A stretch of 64,000 bases of DNA from Apostichopus japonicus (lineage: Eukaryota > Echinodermata > Holothuroidea > Aspidochirotida > Stichopodidae), in assembly GCF_037975245.1 (NCBI RefSeq), contig NC_092583.1, forward strand, positions 3,712,764 through 3,776,763. Reading direction: 5' to 3'. Below, one piece after another: positions 11,201-26,200 of the stretch. Positions within the stretch are counted from its first letter, which is position 1, and each line of letters starts with the position of its first letter. Position numbers and translations under genes: made by a program. A model generated the notes under the pieces. It was not told the DNA's origin and ran no database searches. It saw only the letters and a program-made list of their open reading frames with translations.

Positions 11201-14200
11201 GGATATTCATGGATAAAGTCAGGGTTATACATATTCATGTTAAAGTCAGGGTAATGCATATGCATGACAAAGCCAGGATAATACTTCCATATAGGATATT
11301 TTTTTACAGCATGTATAGTCCGTGTCACAACCAGGAGTATTTCAAAGACTATTGAAAAAGTGGTCCATTAATTCAAATTCACTTGGTGTATAGTGTAACT
11401 TGAAAGGTATATTTCGGCCTTTCCACAAGTATGCCTTTTTGTTAGGTCATAATAAGTTTTAATTGCCTCCCATGCAGGCCGATGCAATCATAGGTAAACG
11501 TATGCAGTGCTTGGTTCAACTGCACAGCAAATAACACAGAACGAATAGTGAAAGTTAATTAGTTAAATGAACGGTAGCGTAGTAAACAACCTCATAAACA
11601 TTATTTATATACTGCAATGAAATGTTGTTGTTATTTGTATATAGAAACACACATTATACCGTTACAAATTGCCGGAATTTGTCATGGGATGCTACAACCA
11701 TATAAATTCATATACCTTCATATATGGTGGCAAAAGGAGTTTACGGTTCAGGGTAAGAAATAGTACGCAAGGTTCAACTATAAAGTGCAAGCTTGTACTA
11801 CAACTAAACACAAACCCACAGTACATGGATGATATAGGCATATTGTATTACGTTGGGTTATGGAGCTCACTGCACCATTCGCTATGTAGGGCGGGAGGTA
11901 ATGGAAAGATTGATAAATTCGAATAAATAAATTAATAAATAACATTGTTACACATTTGTTTTATTTTGGTATAAGCCTGGATTACTAACACATCGGTAGT
12001 GGACTAAAATTAGCATGTAGACACGTGACAGGACGAAACCATTAATCGACTACATAATTAACATAAACGTAAGTTGAGCGTTCATCGATGTATATGGCTA
12101 TGTTAGAACCGTCAGGTTATATCCCATCACCTCCCCACGGTATACTAATGCAAGCTGGTTTCTTACCTGGTTTGACAGTTCTTAACATTGTCTGAATATT
12201 GTCAAAGGTCAAGTGACCCTTTGCTACCGATCCACCACAGCTAGCGGCATCGTAAGTTGCTGTTGAAGATGAGAAAAATTGAGTTTTGTTCAGATTGCCA
12301 AAATGAAAATTATGCAGAGGAAGAAACGTGAAGCAATACGATATTGACAGCGATTAAGTCGATTGTAAAGTCGTCCTGCAGTCTACAGGCTGAGAAGTTT
12401 AATTCTGTAGTTTAAGCATTCCTCAATGCCTTGCGAATAATTTTGGTGAGTCAGAACTTATAGTAACCTATTGAGAAGTGTTTCTGAAAATTTGCTAAAC
12501 TACAAAACGTATATCTACGTTGTCCGTTACGGTCAGAGCATTCCACATGGAAAGGGTTTGAAGGGGGAAAGGTTGCCAGGGTTTGGAAATACTCCTTGCT
12601 CCTGACAGAAATATTAATATTTAGACAACATGGTTTAAGTTTAGATATTTTTTAATATATTCTAATATTTTCGTTTGTTTTTTGTAGCCGTTACGGTTTC
12701 TTTTGTGGTATGAAGTGAAACTTTGTTCATACAAAGTTCAAAGCCCGTATTCTATAGGTCCACTGTCTTGGATTCTATATAGGTCCTTTTGCTATCCCCC
12801 ACCCCTCCCACCCCCCCCCCAAACAAACCAAAAAAACTATCTGTCTTCTATGACTTGACACTTGAGCAAATGCCATTCGCACGATACCGCAAAGTCAACT
12901 ACCAATGATCGATTTTTAAATATTTACTAAAACTGTGTCACATTTGAACCAAATATGCTGATATGGTGTGTAACAATGATCATAGAAAAACCTATATTAC
13001 AGCCTATGGCATAGTTTTTAAATTTAAAATAAAGAAGCACTCTCTCGTCATTAAGTTGCCCATATGAAACTCACCGTCCGCTATTTGTGGAATTCTTTCA
13101 CGCCCTATCATATGATGGAAGTAATTCTTGTAAATATTTTTCTCTTTGGCTAAGTTTGACATCGATAATGAGCCATCTATACCATCAATATCAGTGAAGC
13201 CTCTCTCCCGAAGCTGAAAATGAGAAAAATATACCATTTTTTTCTTGTTGAAAAAATTAAAACAGAATATAAATTCTGATGAGAAAAAAAACACAACAAT
13301 TGATCATTTTAAGTAAATAGACTATTTATTCTCTACAAAGCATATAATGAAGTTCGTCAAAATTATTTAATGAACTTGACTAAATGCATTATAAAAATAA
13401 TTGTATCAAATCCGCATTGCCCCTTTTGACAACGAACGAGCGAGATTAAAGTGATATTCAGATGGATGAACTTGATGGCTTAATAAACATGCAGTTAATT
13501 TCCTGCATCTTCAGGTCAAAACCACCTCCCCATAGCATTTTATATCGCGAATATTATATATTTGTTTTTCATTTTGAATTTGGTGGTATTAGTTGTCAAT
13601 GTATCTGGCAACAGAAAATTGAATGACGTCATCACAGCAATTCAGCTGCAAAACGTTTTTCTTTTTCTTTATCATATTTAACTCTGATTTATTCACTGAA
13701 GGAACTGAACTATGTAAAACAAAAATAACATTTGATGAAATCGTGTGTTGTCACGGATGGCTGTTGCTGCACCCTCTCCAAAAATGCCCATATTTTGGGT
13801 ATGATTGGAACACTATGAAATAAGCATATTCTGAACAATTTAAGTTGTATTGCTTGACAATTAGCCGATTTGTCATACTTTGAAATTCCGCAATTTGTCG
13901 CCACCGTGGTATATTTGCATTTTCTTGATTTGCTTTTGAGGTCTCATTTCTCAGCAATTAAACATCCTACTATTCTGTTCTATTACAGATGCCGATATAG
14001 TCTACCCCATAAAACAGGAATATAAAAAGTTACTAGACATAAAGACCTCTGAAAGAATCAAGCACCCTGAAGCAATGGCTTAGGAGCAATTTATCACTAA
14101 AAATAGCATGCACATTTGTTAGTGAAAAATACAAAAATCTAATATTCTGACCCTTTTTAAGTTGACCTAACTCCACAAGACAATGTTTTTGTAGCCTAAC

Positions 14201-17200
14201 TTTTATATTCCTGTTTTATGTGATAGACTCTATAGCTATCTGTTTGGCTAAAAAGACATCGGACATTCTTGCTTTACAAGAAATACTGCCTTCTATTTGA
14301 CTGTTCAACCTGGTTTTTTACACAGTTAAACATGTAACTTAATTCATACCAAAAGACCAAGTTTGCCAGTTCCTGCTGCAATATCCAGAATTCTTGCGTC
14401 CTTGTTTTGTATGAGGTCACTCAATATTTTCACAACAACTTTATGGTACTGAAAGCTGGCGTTGTCAAATTGCTGCATAGGAAGAAAGTGAGAGTGCAAA
14501 GAATTTCGAGAAAATTTAAAACTTTTATTAATTAGCTATCTACCATTCATTCTTTAGCCTCGGACAGCCACTGGTCTTACTGGTTGGTTGTCCGAACCGC
14601 AAATTTGATTGTCCAAAAAAATGCACCAATATAACAAATGCAAAATGACCGATATGTTCCTTGTAGAAGAGATGGGTTGGTTTTTGGGTATATAGAACAC
14701 CAGCTTTGGGCCAGAAAAACTCCCCTTTGAGTGGATCGTATAGGCCTACCATTTTTTGAAATTTTATTTCAGCATCTCCAAAGTGATGGAGGATAAAACC
14801 AATATACCATGGGGGTGGGGTGGTGGGGTGTGGTGGGGTGGGTGGGGTGGGGTGGGGTGGGGGTATTTAGTTACAATGGAAACTGAATTTGATATAACTC
14901 CCTCCAAAGTTGTCTTGTTATTTTGTATCACTGTATCTGTATCCATTTCATGACACAACGTGTTCTCGCAGCAGGTATTTACCTGCTTGCAGCAGGAATA
15001 GTATATACGTCTACCCAACATGAAAACCTGCAGACGTTGTTTGCTTTAGATCCCATGGGAGTAAAATGAATCGCACGTATGACTTTCTCAATACTTAAAC
15101 TGACTTTCAAAAACAATAAAGTACTAAGTACTAAAATTTGGCTGAACTGTGAAAGTTTTGTGACAAATATCTAATAATATCTTTAAAAAAATATCTATGA
15201 TATGTTAACGACTACTTGTGACCTGTGTTGACGAGAGAGAACCCACCGATCAACATAAACCAGATTTCACAGTATTTGAGAACATGAGAACAAATATTTA
15301 AATGACTGCAAATGACAGTGCTAGTTGTTAAAACTATAATGGAAACGGCATAAAAACGGTAACATTTTGATAGCATTTCGAACATTTTTTTTCTCCATTA
15401 TAAGAACTAGACCACGCCTCGATGCGAGTTTAGTAATGAATATGCAACGCTAAACAGCGACGGTCAGCCAATCCTCACGTGACAGTATTTCTCAAGAGAA
15501 CCATTTTGTACACAGTTTAACAGTCGAGCATGATACAGCCCGATGAATGACGTATCTTGTGGACCGTGAAAACCCTATGGATAGGGTTAACCCTAACCCG
15601 AGAAATACTACATCACATTATCGTACTTCTTGAGGCAATGCAACTTGCCACATTATAAGTTTATAACTGTCTTGAGAGATGGAAAAAGCTTGAAGTCTTG
15701 GTGCGACGGTGTCATCTGTGCTACACTACATGCATACTACTCAAGTTTTAGATTCCAAAATTTGGGTTAAAATATTTAATTGTAAGCCACCCATCATAAA
15801 GTTGTAATCCATAAACCTTTGCGGGCTTCTCGTAAAAATAACTGCCCCGTGCCATGGACTGTATTTCGTTATTTTGCTCCATGGTAATGCATTGGTAAGG
15901 TATGCAAACTGTACAGTTACAATATACACTAATCATGCTAGATTGTAGTACTGTACTGTACTAGTAGTGATACTGGTTCTTTTCTTCTTGACTTAATTCT
16001 TCCTCTATATACGTTAGGTTTTATCACTGGACAGCTATATATATATGTTTTTAATATCATAGGACTTTAGAACCGAGATTATTGCCGAATTAAATATACA
16101 ATAAAAAGTTGATGGTTTACAGTCTTGTATGAGGCTAATGCCTCCTCACATGACTTTACAACTTAACCCCTGGTCATTGGTAACTTGTCACACCCACACA
16201 CCAAAGTGTGCACAATTCGATCAATCTCTCCTGGGGCACCACAGTGCACCACAACCACGTGTCCCCCGGGGCACTTCCCATAGGGTGCAGCCACAAACCG
16301 GCGCACGCAACTATATTTACAAGTTACCTCGCAGGTCCCCATTTATACACCTGGGTGAAGAGAGGCAATGGAGATAAAGCGCCTTGCCCAAGGACACAAC
16401 GCAATGATCTGGCCAGGGCTCGAACCTGTAATCCTTAGATCACAAGTCCACTGCCTTAACCACTTGACCACAACGCCCTCACTAAAGATGGAAAGTCAGT
16501 GTTCCTTCGATCAGCTTCATCGAAAGTCAGTTGGAACTTGAACTAACTGTTGGTAGGTTTTAGTATAATAGCCTAGTCATTGACCTAGTTCTCACAAAGT
16601 TAGGCTAGGCCTAGTCAGAGAGAGATTGATACAGAGATACATGATACCAAGTGTACTATTATTTGTGAGCATAGGCTAGGTTTAAAAATATTACTGTTGC
16701 TAGTCACATCGACGATCAGCTGTTCTTCGAGAAATGAGAGCTTCGTTGGTACTGAATATGCATTACAGTGCGTTCTCTCATTTGACCTGTTTAAATCAAA
16801 AGGCATCGCGTAACAATATACACGAATGAAATCTGACTTCAGCAGATTTTTTTTTATACTTTCTATCTTTAATTTCTTAAGTAATGAATCGTTTTTGGCC
16901 AAATTACCTCTGTGAAACCTTCTCATTTTTCATGGTTTGTCAGATAAGCAGCTTAAACGAAGTTCCATCATTTGAAATTGAACAGTTTTATATATTATCT
17001 TTTTTTTCCGGAACGCACGGAATCACTTTTAAGAATGTGGATCCATGCACGTGCCAAGTGTAAATAAGTGCACCTAGTTTTACTTTTGGAGCTATAGTAA
17101 ATACAACAGTTTCACAAGTTACACAAGACATTCATCCTTGGCGGAAAACGACTGGAGCTCCTTGTACACAATAAGGTGGAACTACACACAAAGTGTGGTG

Positions 17201-20200
17201 TTAATTCCAGCTAAACTTCTAGTGTTATCGTGTTTGCAAGTTTTTCAGACTTTGACCACTGTTGATCTAAGTGACATTTGGCCTCCGCAGTAAACCATTA
17301 GGTTCTTTTACTCACCAAGTTGTATCTACATATAAAGTATGGACTGATTCCGAGCTTCACTTTGTGAGTTCTCGTGTTTGCAAAATTTTCAGACTTTGAC
17401 CACTGTTGACCTAAGTGACATTTGGCCTCCGCAGTAAACGTTAAGGTTCTTGTACTCACCAAGTTGGATCTACATATAAAGTATGGACTGATTCCAATCT
17501 TTACTTTGTGAGTTCTCATGTTCGCAAGGCTTTCAGTGTTTGACATATGTTGACCTCAAATAACCTTTGACCTCCACCAATGTCAATAGTGTTCTTGTGC
17601 TCATCAAGAGAGATCTACATACCGTACATGAACTTCATTCAGCCACTTGTAACCACCAATAATGATAAGTATAAGCTCGGGCATATATCGTTTTATTGAA
17701 ATATCCATCTTGGATGTAACGGCGTTCAAATAAGTCAAAGCTATGAAGCACTTATGTTATGATACCCTTTTATTACAGTTGACTTATTGCGTAATCTTTG
17801 GCATTCTGTACGCACACCAGTGTCGTAACTATTGTATACCGGTGCGGAGGGTGCGACCTCCTGGAGGAAGGGCCGTGAAATAGTTACGGAAAAAATAAAT
17901 ACCCATCAGCTGAAGCCGGCCGGAAGCCAAGATGGGAAATCAATCCAAGTACTGTCCTCGACAGAGAAAACCTGAAAGTGCCTTATATGGGCGTCTATAG
18001 AGGTGCGAAATGTCAAATGTTGCTAATCCAAGCCCAAACCATGGTTAGGTTTGTATGAATACCTCATCTCCTTGCGGTGTATGTGTGTGTGTGTGTGTTT
18101 CTTTTTTTTCTTTTTCTTTTTTTTTTTTTGGGGGGGGGGGGGTTCATTAGCGTAATGTATTGTCACTCCTTGTTGTGCCACGGAAGCACAAAACACAAAT
18201 CTAAACAAAATACGCTGATTGTTTGAAATATGAACTATTTTGTAAACATGCAGAACCTGACACATTTTGGGACCATCGTGTGCGCGACATTTGACAACAA
18301 AAACATGTTATATTTACTTCCCCAGCAAATCAGCAAACAACCATATTTCCATTTTTTCACAACGATTGACGAAACATATAGTCACATCAGGTGACCATTT
18401 TGGTGTATGTCACAAGGTCCCCCTAAACAAGGCCATTGGAACAGGTGCAGGTCTAACACATAGAATCGATAAAAGAAGCGATACGAGTTTTAAACACAAA
18501 AATTTACTTTATTATACGAAGCCATAAGATACTTGAGGCCTCTTACAATAATATTTAGAATACAAGTGAATAATAATAATACGAAGATTGATTCGTCCCT
18601 ATACTGTATTGGCTACAGGTTAAGCTCGAAACGGCTTTCTATCCATGTTCCACGATAACGTTCATAGTTCAAGTCTCAAAGTGCATTGATTTAGTCCTCA
18701 AATATCACCGTCTTGGTTTTTATCAAAGTACAACGTTTTAAGTTCTCGTTCAAGCAAACCAGTTTTTTTGTTTTCCAAATATTACCTTTCTGCATTCTTG
18801 TATCACTAAACTTCCATAAACAGCTAGCTCACTAGCTCGGTATAGTATCCTCGCTAATTATCGAAAATATATAATAGGGGCTTCTCAAACCTCCCGATAT
18901 CACTTTTCTGCTTCCCGAGCAGTCAAAGAACATTGCATGTCGTGTCTGCTTATTTTTGGACCCAGCTCTATCTCATGCCGCCAAGTTACATCCTAAGTTA
19001 TCTATGCCTCTCAAGCAGTCGAAAGGAACATCGCATAGATAGAAACTTTATTGTCCATTTCAGAAAACAGAAAACGGAAATTATTTCCCGTCGACAGTAA
19101 ACATAAAACAGTAGTGAATACAAACACAACCATACAATAAACAAACTATTAGTGAACAACTACGAGAATAAAACTAAATAAGCAGAACCAGAACAGTAAC
19201 AGAGGCAGCACAGAGGGCTGCAAGTGACAGATCACACACTGTGGCCAAATCGCTTTGCAGGCGAGTTAAACAAGTGTATTGCCTCAGGTAAGAAAGAATT
19301 ACGGAACCTGGACGTTTTAGTATTGGGCACTTGTAATCGTATCCCGGATCTGTCGAACATGATAAGACTATGAAAAGGGTGTGTGTGATCTTCTTTTATA
19401 TTATTTAGTTTCTTCATCAGACTCTCTTCATATATGGATGAGAGTGACGGAAGGCTTGAACCAATGCAGCGTTCAGCTAACTTCCGAACACGTTCCAGCT
19501 CTGCCCTGTACTTCTTCGGCGTACTGCCAAAGAAACATATAATACTAGACGTTATGACACTTTGGATGATTGACTGGTAGAATAATTTCATGGTGGTATA
19601 ATTAAATCTGCATTGTTTTAATTTTCTAAGGAAATAAAGTCGTTGGCAGGCTTTACCCTTAACAGCTTTTGTGTGAACATTCCAATTAAGTTTATTATCA
19701 ATATACGTTCCCAGGTACTTGTAGCTTTCTGCCCTCTCAACTACTTTGCCATCAATTATGACATGATCATGGACAATATTGCCTTTCCAAAAATCAAACA
19801 CTAGTTCCTTAGTTTTATTTATATTTAACATCAGACTGTTACTTTTACACCAACCAACAAATTTCTGTACTTCACTAACAAAGGCAGAGGTTTCATTATT
19901 ATAAAGAAGACCAGTCAGCACGGTATCATCAGCATATTTGATAATATTGCATTGGTCACTCGATATTTGACAATCATTTGTGTACAAGCAGAACAGCACT
20001 GGTGAGAGCACACATCCTTGGGGTGCACCCGTACTAATGACACACTGGTCAGATCTGAAATCACCCATTCTAACCATCTGAGGTCTACAACGCATATAAT
20101 TGAGGACACAGAGTATACGATGTTATAGTTCACTTGCATGTCTAACAGTTTTTGTACTAATATATTGGGCTTAATAGTGTTAAATGCACTCGAGAAGTCA

Positions 20201-23200
20201 ATGAAGATTGACCTCACAGACGTTTTGGGTTGGTCTAAGTGCTTCAAGACCCCATGCAGGTAAACAAGTATAGCGTCATCTACACCTCTTTTGCTTTGGT
20301 AGGCAAACTGATTTTCATATATAACAACACCTTTTTCAGCTAGAAGAAGTTTTAGTACCACCCTTTCCAGACATTTCATGATATTTGACGTGAGTGATAT
20401 CGGACGGTAGTCATTTAAACATAGACCACTTTTGTTTTAGGAACCGGGGTTATGATTGACGTTTTCCATATCTCGGGAATAACGCCCTCATCAAGTGTTC
20501 TTTGGAAGATCGGAGTGAACACTGGTGCTAGCTGAGAGCTACATGTTTTTATTAACATATTTTGAACAACCTGATTTGTCGAACAAAATCACGTTGTTAA
20601 CGATATTTACATGATAGTTGATACAACTCCGAGGACGTTATTTACATTTATATTGTTAATGTCATATTTGAATAATTGTTTTATCACAGAAAGTTATGAG
20701 TTGAGACAATCTATGAATTTTGCGGGAAGCTACCACAACATCTCTGATACTGAAAAGGACTTTAAATCTCACAGTATGTTATGTTCTCTCCCTTTTGAGA
20801 GTTGATAATGTAAAATGTGCATTTATATCACAGTTATTTCTTCGTTGCAAACTTGCGTAAATTTTTGCGGTCCCTTTGACCACGTGCTTCAAGTCATGAT
20901 TCTGGTGCAACACTAATTCGTGTGCATAAACTACTGCAGTTATACATCGTCAAAAGTAGTCATTGAAGTTTCGACATTGCGTAAAAATGTTATTTAAATA
21001 CTATAATTTTCGTGGAGTTGGTTGTTTCCAAATACTGAAAAGCATCCAGGGTAAATGTTGGATCAGTTGCTCTATGGTTGGATGTAGTCTGCGCTTCGTG
21101 AGTAACAAGAGGGGCACAGTATTGAAGTACGTAGGCAATATGACTCACAGAACTAGTTTACTAAACCCGCCAAGCAAGTTCATTCGTAACACCAATCCAG
21201 TTCGGAGTTTCGATTTGCGAAAGGGATTGTGTTGTAAATGGAATATACACAAACCTCGCTCAGCATTTTAGACCAAAAAACCCGCTAACATGTTATGCAA
21301 GAAACGAATTATCCAAGATACACTCCGGAGTTTTGACTAAGGCTATGTGTTGTAGGTAAGGTGATATGATCTTTTCTCCACAAATTTTCAGGATATGCGC
21401 ATGTGCAGTTGAAACTCCGAAGTTTGAACAGCCCTAATACAAATTGCGTGGAATTTAGCGAGATATGCACACTACATTTGCGGGGATATTTGAAGAGTTG
21501 GGGTTGCTGGTGAAATCGCTGCAGGTCAAAGCATCGAGGTACTATATACGGAGTTGGAGAGGAGGAAAGAGTGGCAGGGCAGGCGAAATGAAGGTCGGAC
21601 GGCCGCCCTTGTAAAACGGCGAAGCTAGGGCACTGGATGGCATCCGCCATATATATATATTGTGTAGAGCGTTCACAAAGTACAGGCAGTGATAAGATCG
21701 CATCTTCTCAACTATAAACACTAGAAAAAGTATAGGTTGGTGTTCGATCGGGACGAAAACATTTATCTTTAGTAATATTACTGTCATTCGTTTTACTTGA
21801 TTGCCGACATTCACAACATACCCATGACATCATGTAATGGTTCAATAATTCAATTTTAAGTACAGTATTTTATGCTGGCATTTTGTCTCGACACTCGCTT
21901 TACTTGATTACCGACATTCCCAGATTATCTCTACACATTGTTGGAGGGGCTCAATGAAATCAGTTTAAAAGTGCAGTATTTTTATGCTGGTACTTTGTCT
22001 AGACACTCGACGTTGTACCTGATTTCCGACATTCACAGCGTATATGATAGCCTATAAGTATAACATTATAACATTTTAAAAGTTGTTTACCGTGCAGCCT
22101 CCTATTCGTATGAGTTGTACTAACGCACATGTTATCTGATAGGCTGGCTGTGGGAGATACGGTAGCTTATAAAACAAGGTTTCCACAAGTTTGCGTTTGG
22201 TGACTCCAAATGGACTTGGACCTCCAAGACCCCTATTGTTTTTGGTGCAGGTGTGTATAGCCACGTACAGTAGACTGACCTGTGTTTATCATGCCGTAGT
22301 GTTAATGTATCAAAATGGTGGTTCGGGCCATTTCTATAGTAATAGCTAGTTCTGCTTATACTAACACCTTTCTAGTGTACTGAAGTCATCGAAACCTCAA
22401 TGCATTTTGCATTCTGGTTTACATTACGAGGTTGAGCAATTTTGAACAGCGCCAATAGCAACAACGTAAGTTTAGACAACGACGTATGTTTAGACAACGG
22501 AAGTTAAAATAACAACGTGAGTTTGAGCAACAACGTGGTAAAACAGCAGCAACAACTTTAGTTTAGACTGCAACAAACTTAGTTTAGACAACGAAATATG
22601 GTTGCCCTTTTCGCGTTCCATACTGAAGCGCTCCTTGCCAAAATTTTTGCTGGTTGCCTACATACCTCAGGCTCAAAGACTTCTAAGAATCGGCAAGTGC
22701 TGATTGGCTATAGGGCTCTCATGCTTACAGTTCAACAGTTAATAACAACTCCCAGTCCTGCTTTAATTCCACTAACAGCCTCTGCAGAGCTTAACCACAA
22801 ATGTAAACAAACACTGCAGAGACTGGGAGACAAATTAAAGGAGCTTTGGCAAAAGGTGAAGGCTCAGATTTTTTTAAACAATGGGCATTAATTGTAATTA
22901 ATTAACTTTTGACCAAAAATTATTAGGCATCATCTTATTCATACACAATCCAACAATCTTCAGTTCAACTTTGAATATGATCCATCAAAATCTTGAGGAG
23001 ATTGAGATATTTGAAAATATTACAAAGAATGACCCCTGATGACCCCCTAAATGACATTTGACCTCAATTTTCCGAACACCCCTCATAACCCTCACCCCGA
23101 GGAACGTTGTGACCAAGTTTCATTATAACTGGCCATACACTGTACGAACAGGAGCAATTTGAAAATATAGGGCCGCGGCCCGGGCCACAAAAGACCTCTA

Positions 23201-26200
23201 GTTGATCTTTGATCTCAAATTCATGAACACCCTGAAGGTAAAACTTCCATAGTACTATCGTGACAAACCCTCAACATTGTACCATGGAATCTGTAGGAGA
23301 AGAAGCATTTTGCGTATTTCCACAAAATGGCCCATTACGGCCCACAGGTGACCATTGACCCCAAATTTCGGACCATCTCTGATGGCCCTATACCCAATGG
23401 TCCTTGTGTCCAAGTTTCATGAAATTCCATTAAATACTGTGTGAGTAGGAGCGGTTTTACCAATTGTTGACGGATAGAGTGATAGAGTAATAGACGCCGC
23501 ACTGTAACAATAGCTCACACCAGCATGCTGGTATGAGCTAAAAATGGAGTTGTCGGTGTAAGGGGTAGGGTGAGGCGCACGTCCCCTCTGTAATCTTCGA
23601 TCTGTCACTGGTTACCCTGTGTATATAATAGGGATCAGCGCTGTAATTATGACTGTTCCTCTTTCTCTTCCCGAGGTCTTGGCGTTTATCTTCTACTTCC
23701 TCCTTTTCTCCTTTTTCTCTCTTTCTTCTTTTTCTTTTCCCTTCCTTCCTTCCTCTCCTCCTTTTCTCTTTTCTCCCTCTTTTCCCCTTTTTTCTTCTCT
23801 TTTTTCTCTCCTCTTTTCCTTACCCGGGGGGCGCGCGCCCCCAACGCCCCCCCCTGGATACGCGCCTGCACATATCCAGTGTAGTGTTATTCGTTGTAGG
23901 CAGATCAATGTATTGTGTATAAGTAGGCAGTAGATCGTCAATCTTGCAGTGATTAAAGTCCCCCATTATCATATTAACAGCATCGGGGTGGGAATTTTCA
24001 ATGCGATTAATCGTTGCTTTCAATTGATTACGAGCATCGTCAGCATTCGCTTTCGGGTGGATATACACAGCCGTAACTAAGATCTGTGTGAATTCCCTTG
24101 GTAGATAAAATGGCCGAAGACCGATTGTCAAACTTTCAATGTCAGGGGTGCATATTTTCTGTTTTACAGACAAGTTGTTACACCAGCTATCATTAATGAA
24201 AAAACACAGACCCCCTCCTCTTGATTTTCTTGATTCGGTAGTACGGTCTCCACGAACAAGTGTATGCTTTGGGATGTCAACGATTCTGTCAGGCACACTT
24301 TCTGAAAGCCATGTTTCTGTAAAACACATAAAGCTGGCCTCCCGGTATTCATTGAAGTATCGAGTACATACCTTCAGCTCGTCCACTTTATTTTGTATAG
24401 ATCTTACGTTCCCAAATATTACTGTTGGTAGTGACGTTTTGTGCCCCTACGCCTGTTCCTCTTCCGTACTCCACCACTTCTACCTCGCCTACGTCCCTTT
24501 ATCTCCCCAGGGTATTGCTGATAGTCAGCCGGCTTTGGGCCTAGGCCATTGTGGCGTAACTGGTACAGTGCAGTTCGTGAGTAGACGATAGGCCTAGTTA
24601 CACGATCATCACTACCGACACATCCATAAATTAGTAGAAACAACAGAAACACAAGAAATAACCACGTAAAACGACACTCAGCATGTTTTGCTTGAAACAT
24701 GTTAGACATATATCACAAGACGGATAGTCAAATCAGAAAAAAACAACGACAAAACAGGAAGAACTGTCGAACGGTAGTCGCCACTGAGCAGCGCCTCAAG
24801 TTTCCCTGCAAATGTTTGACCTAATTTTCAGGTCACAAGTTACCACCAGGTCAAGGCTCCAATCCAAAACCTGGTTCACTCAAAAAGTTGACTTTCACTC
24901 CAAAATATTTACTGTGCTGGTCCCCGACCAAATCGTCTCCCAATATCTACAGCGGGACGTCTCAGAGCGAAGTGATTGTCTCCTAATTTTTCACAGAGGC
25001 AACATTCCAAACACCGCCCAAGGAATTTAAAGTTATGACCACTAGCACTAGGTCTATTGTTATACATATACAAATATGCAAATGCGATACTGCAGTTGCA
25101 TAATAAGAGATTCCTTAAATAGTTCATCTAAGAGTTTTATTTTGATCGACCCCCTGACAGTGTATACTACAGTCATTTAATTGTGAAATTTATGGAACTT
25201 TCCATCCATTTCATAGTTTTGATTCGTCTGTGCGCTGTTACAAATAGTTATAGACTAAGTGTATACTTCTCTATAGAAATCCATGTAACCTTTTTTCCCC
25301 ATAGAGGATGACGATCTAAATTGTTGCCTCGTCACTGGGCATAACTACTATACCTTTAACTCAATAAGGAGGACACATATACATTTGCCTTGCTTATACC
25401 TCGTTCCCACCAACGCGGTCTTGCTTTAAACAAGCATAGGTAGAATAAAATTGTAACCGCAGATAAGCCCTGCAATTTGAACCCGCGTTTCAACGAGTTA
25501 ACTCCGGGCATAGCGGCAGGCTTGGAAAACCTTGGAAAACGTCCGAACCAGGTTATTGCAATAGAGAAAACGAGCAGCGATCGACAGCTATGCAGTGAGT
25601 CCACTGTCCTTTCGACACGTACATATACAGTGGCGTAGGAAGGTACTTTTGAGTGGGGGGGCTGAAGACTGATGGCCGGCCTGGGGGAGGGGTCTAAGGG
25701 AGGGGGTGTCCCCCTCCCCTTTGGAATTTTTTTTGCATTTCCAGGTGGCCTCAGATGCAATTTGGTGCAATATAGCACACTTCAACTCCCACTCCATTTT
25801 GTAAAGCCCCCCGGTTCCTACGCCCTTGTACATATACCATCCAAGCGGCGCACACACGCTATTTTCTACCGGGGCTTTCCCGATACGGCCAACGTTTACC
25901 ACCTTTGAAAAAGTCAATGGGCAGGGAAATCATTGTTCGTATCTGAAGCACAATATTTTGCGTGTTACGACTTTTCGCGGGGGTTAAGTAAAAGAAATCT
26001 TTCATAGTTTCCTAAATGAAATCAAATAACATGGAAAACCTAAATATAATCATATTATTCTATCAGATATGCCGACTTTGTGTGCGTACAATTGTATTCT
26101 GAATTATCTCTTACAGAGGTCGGTCTCCCATGAGATCATCAAATTCATCACTGATGAGTGTCAGTGTTTAACTTCACCTTGCCGTGGAAACACCGTCTGC

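Noticed and set aside
15577-15600. Telomere-like taggg/ccctaaccc bases
   Set aside because: Only two or three imperfect units in opposite orientations; too short to call an interstitial telomeric repeat.
15817-15882. Alternative first exon of the methyltransferase (MEQNNEIQSMARGSYFYEK)
   Set aside because: It is open and starts with ATG, but its donor (gtttat) is weak and it lacks the YD-x-x-A-x-x-YD signature. The exon at 26633-26785 carries that signature in the right phase.
23619-23941. Ser/Phe-rich and Lys/Glu-rich ORFs on opposite strands
   Set aside because: Translations of the polypyrimidine tract and its complement.
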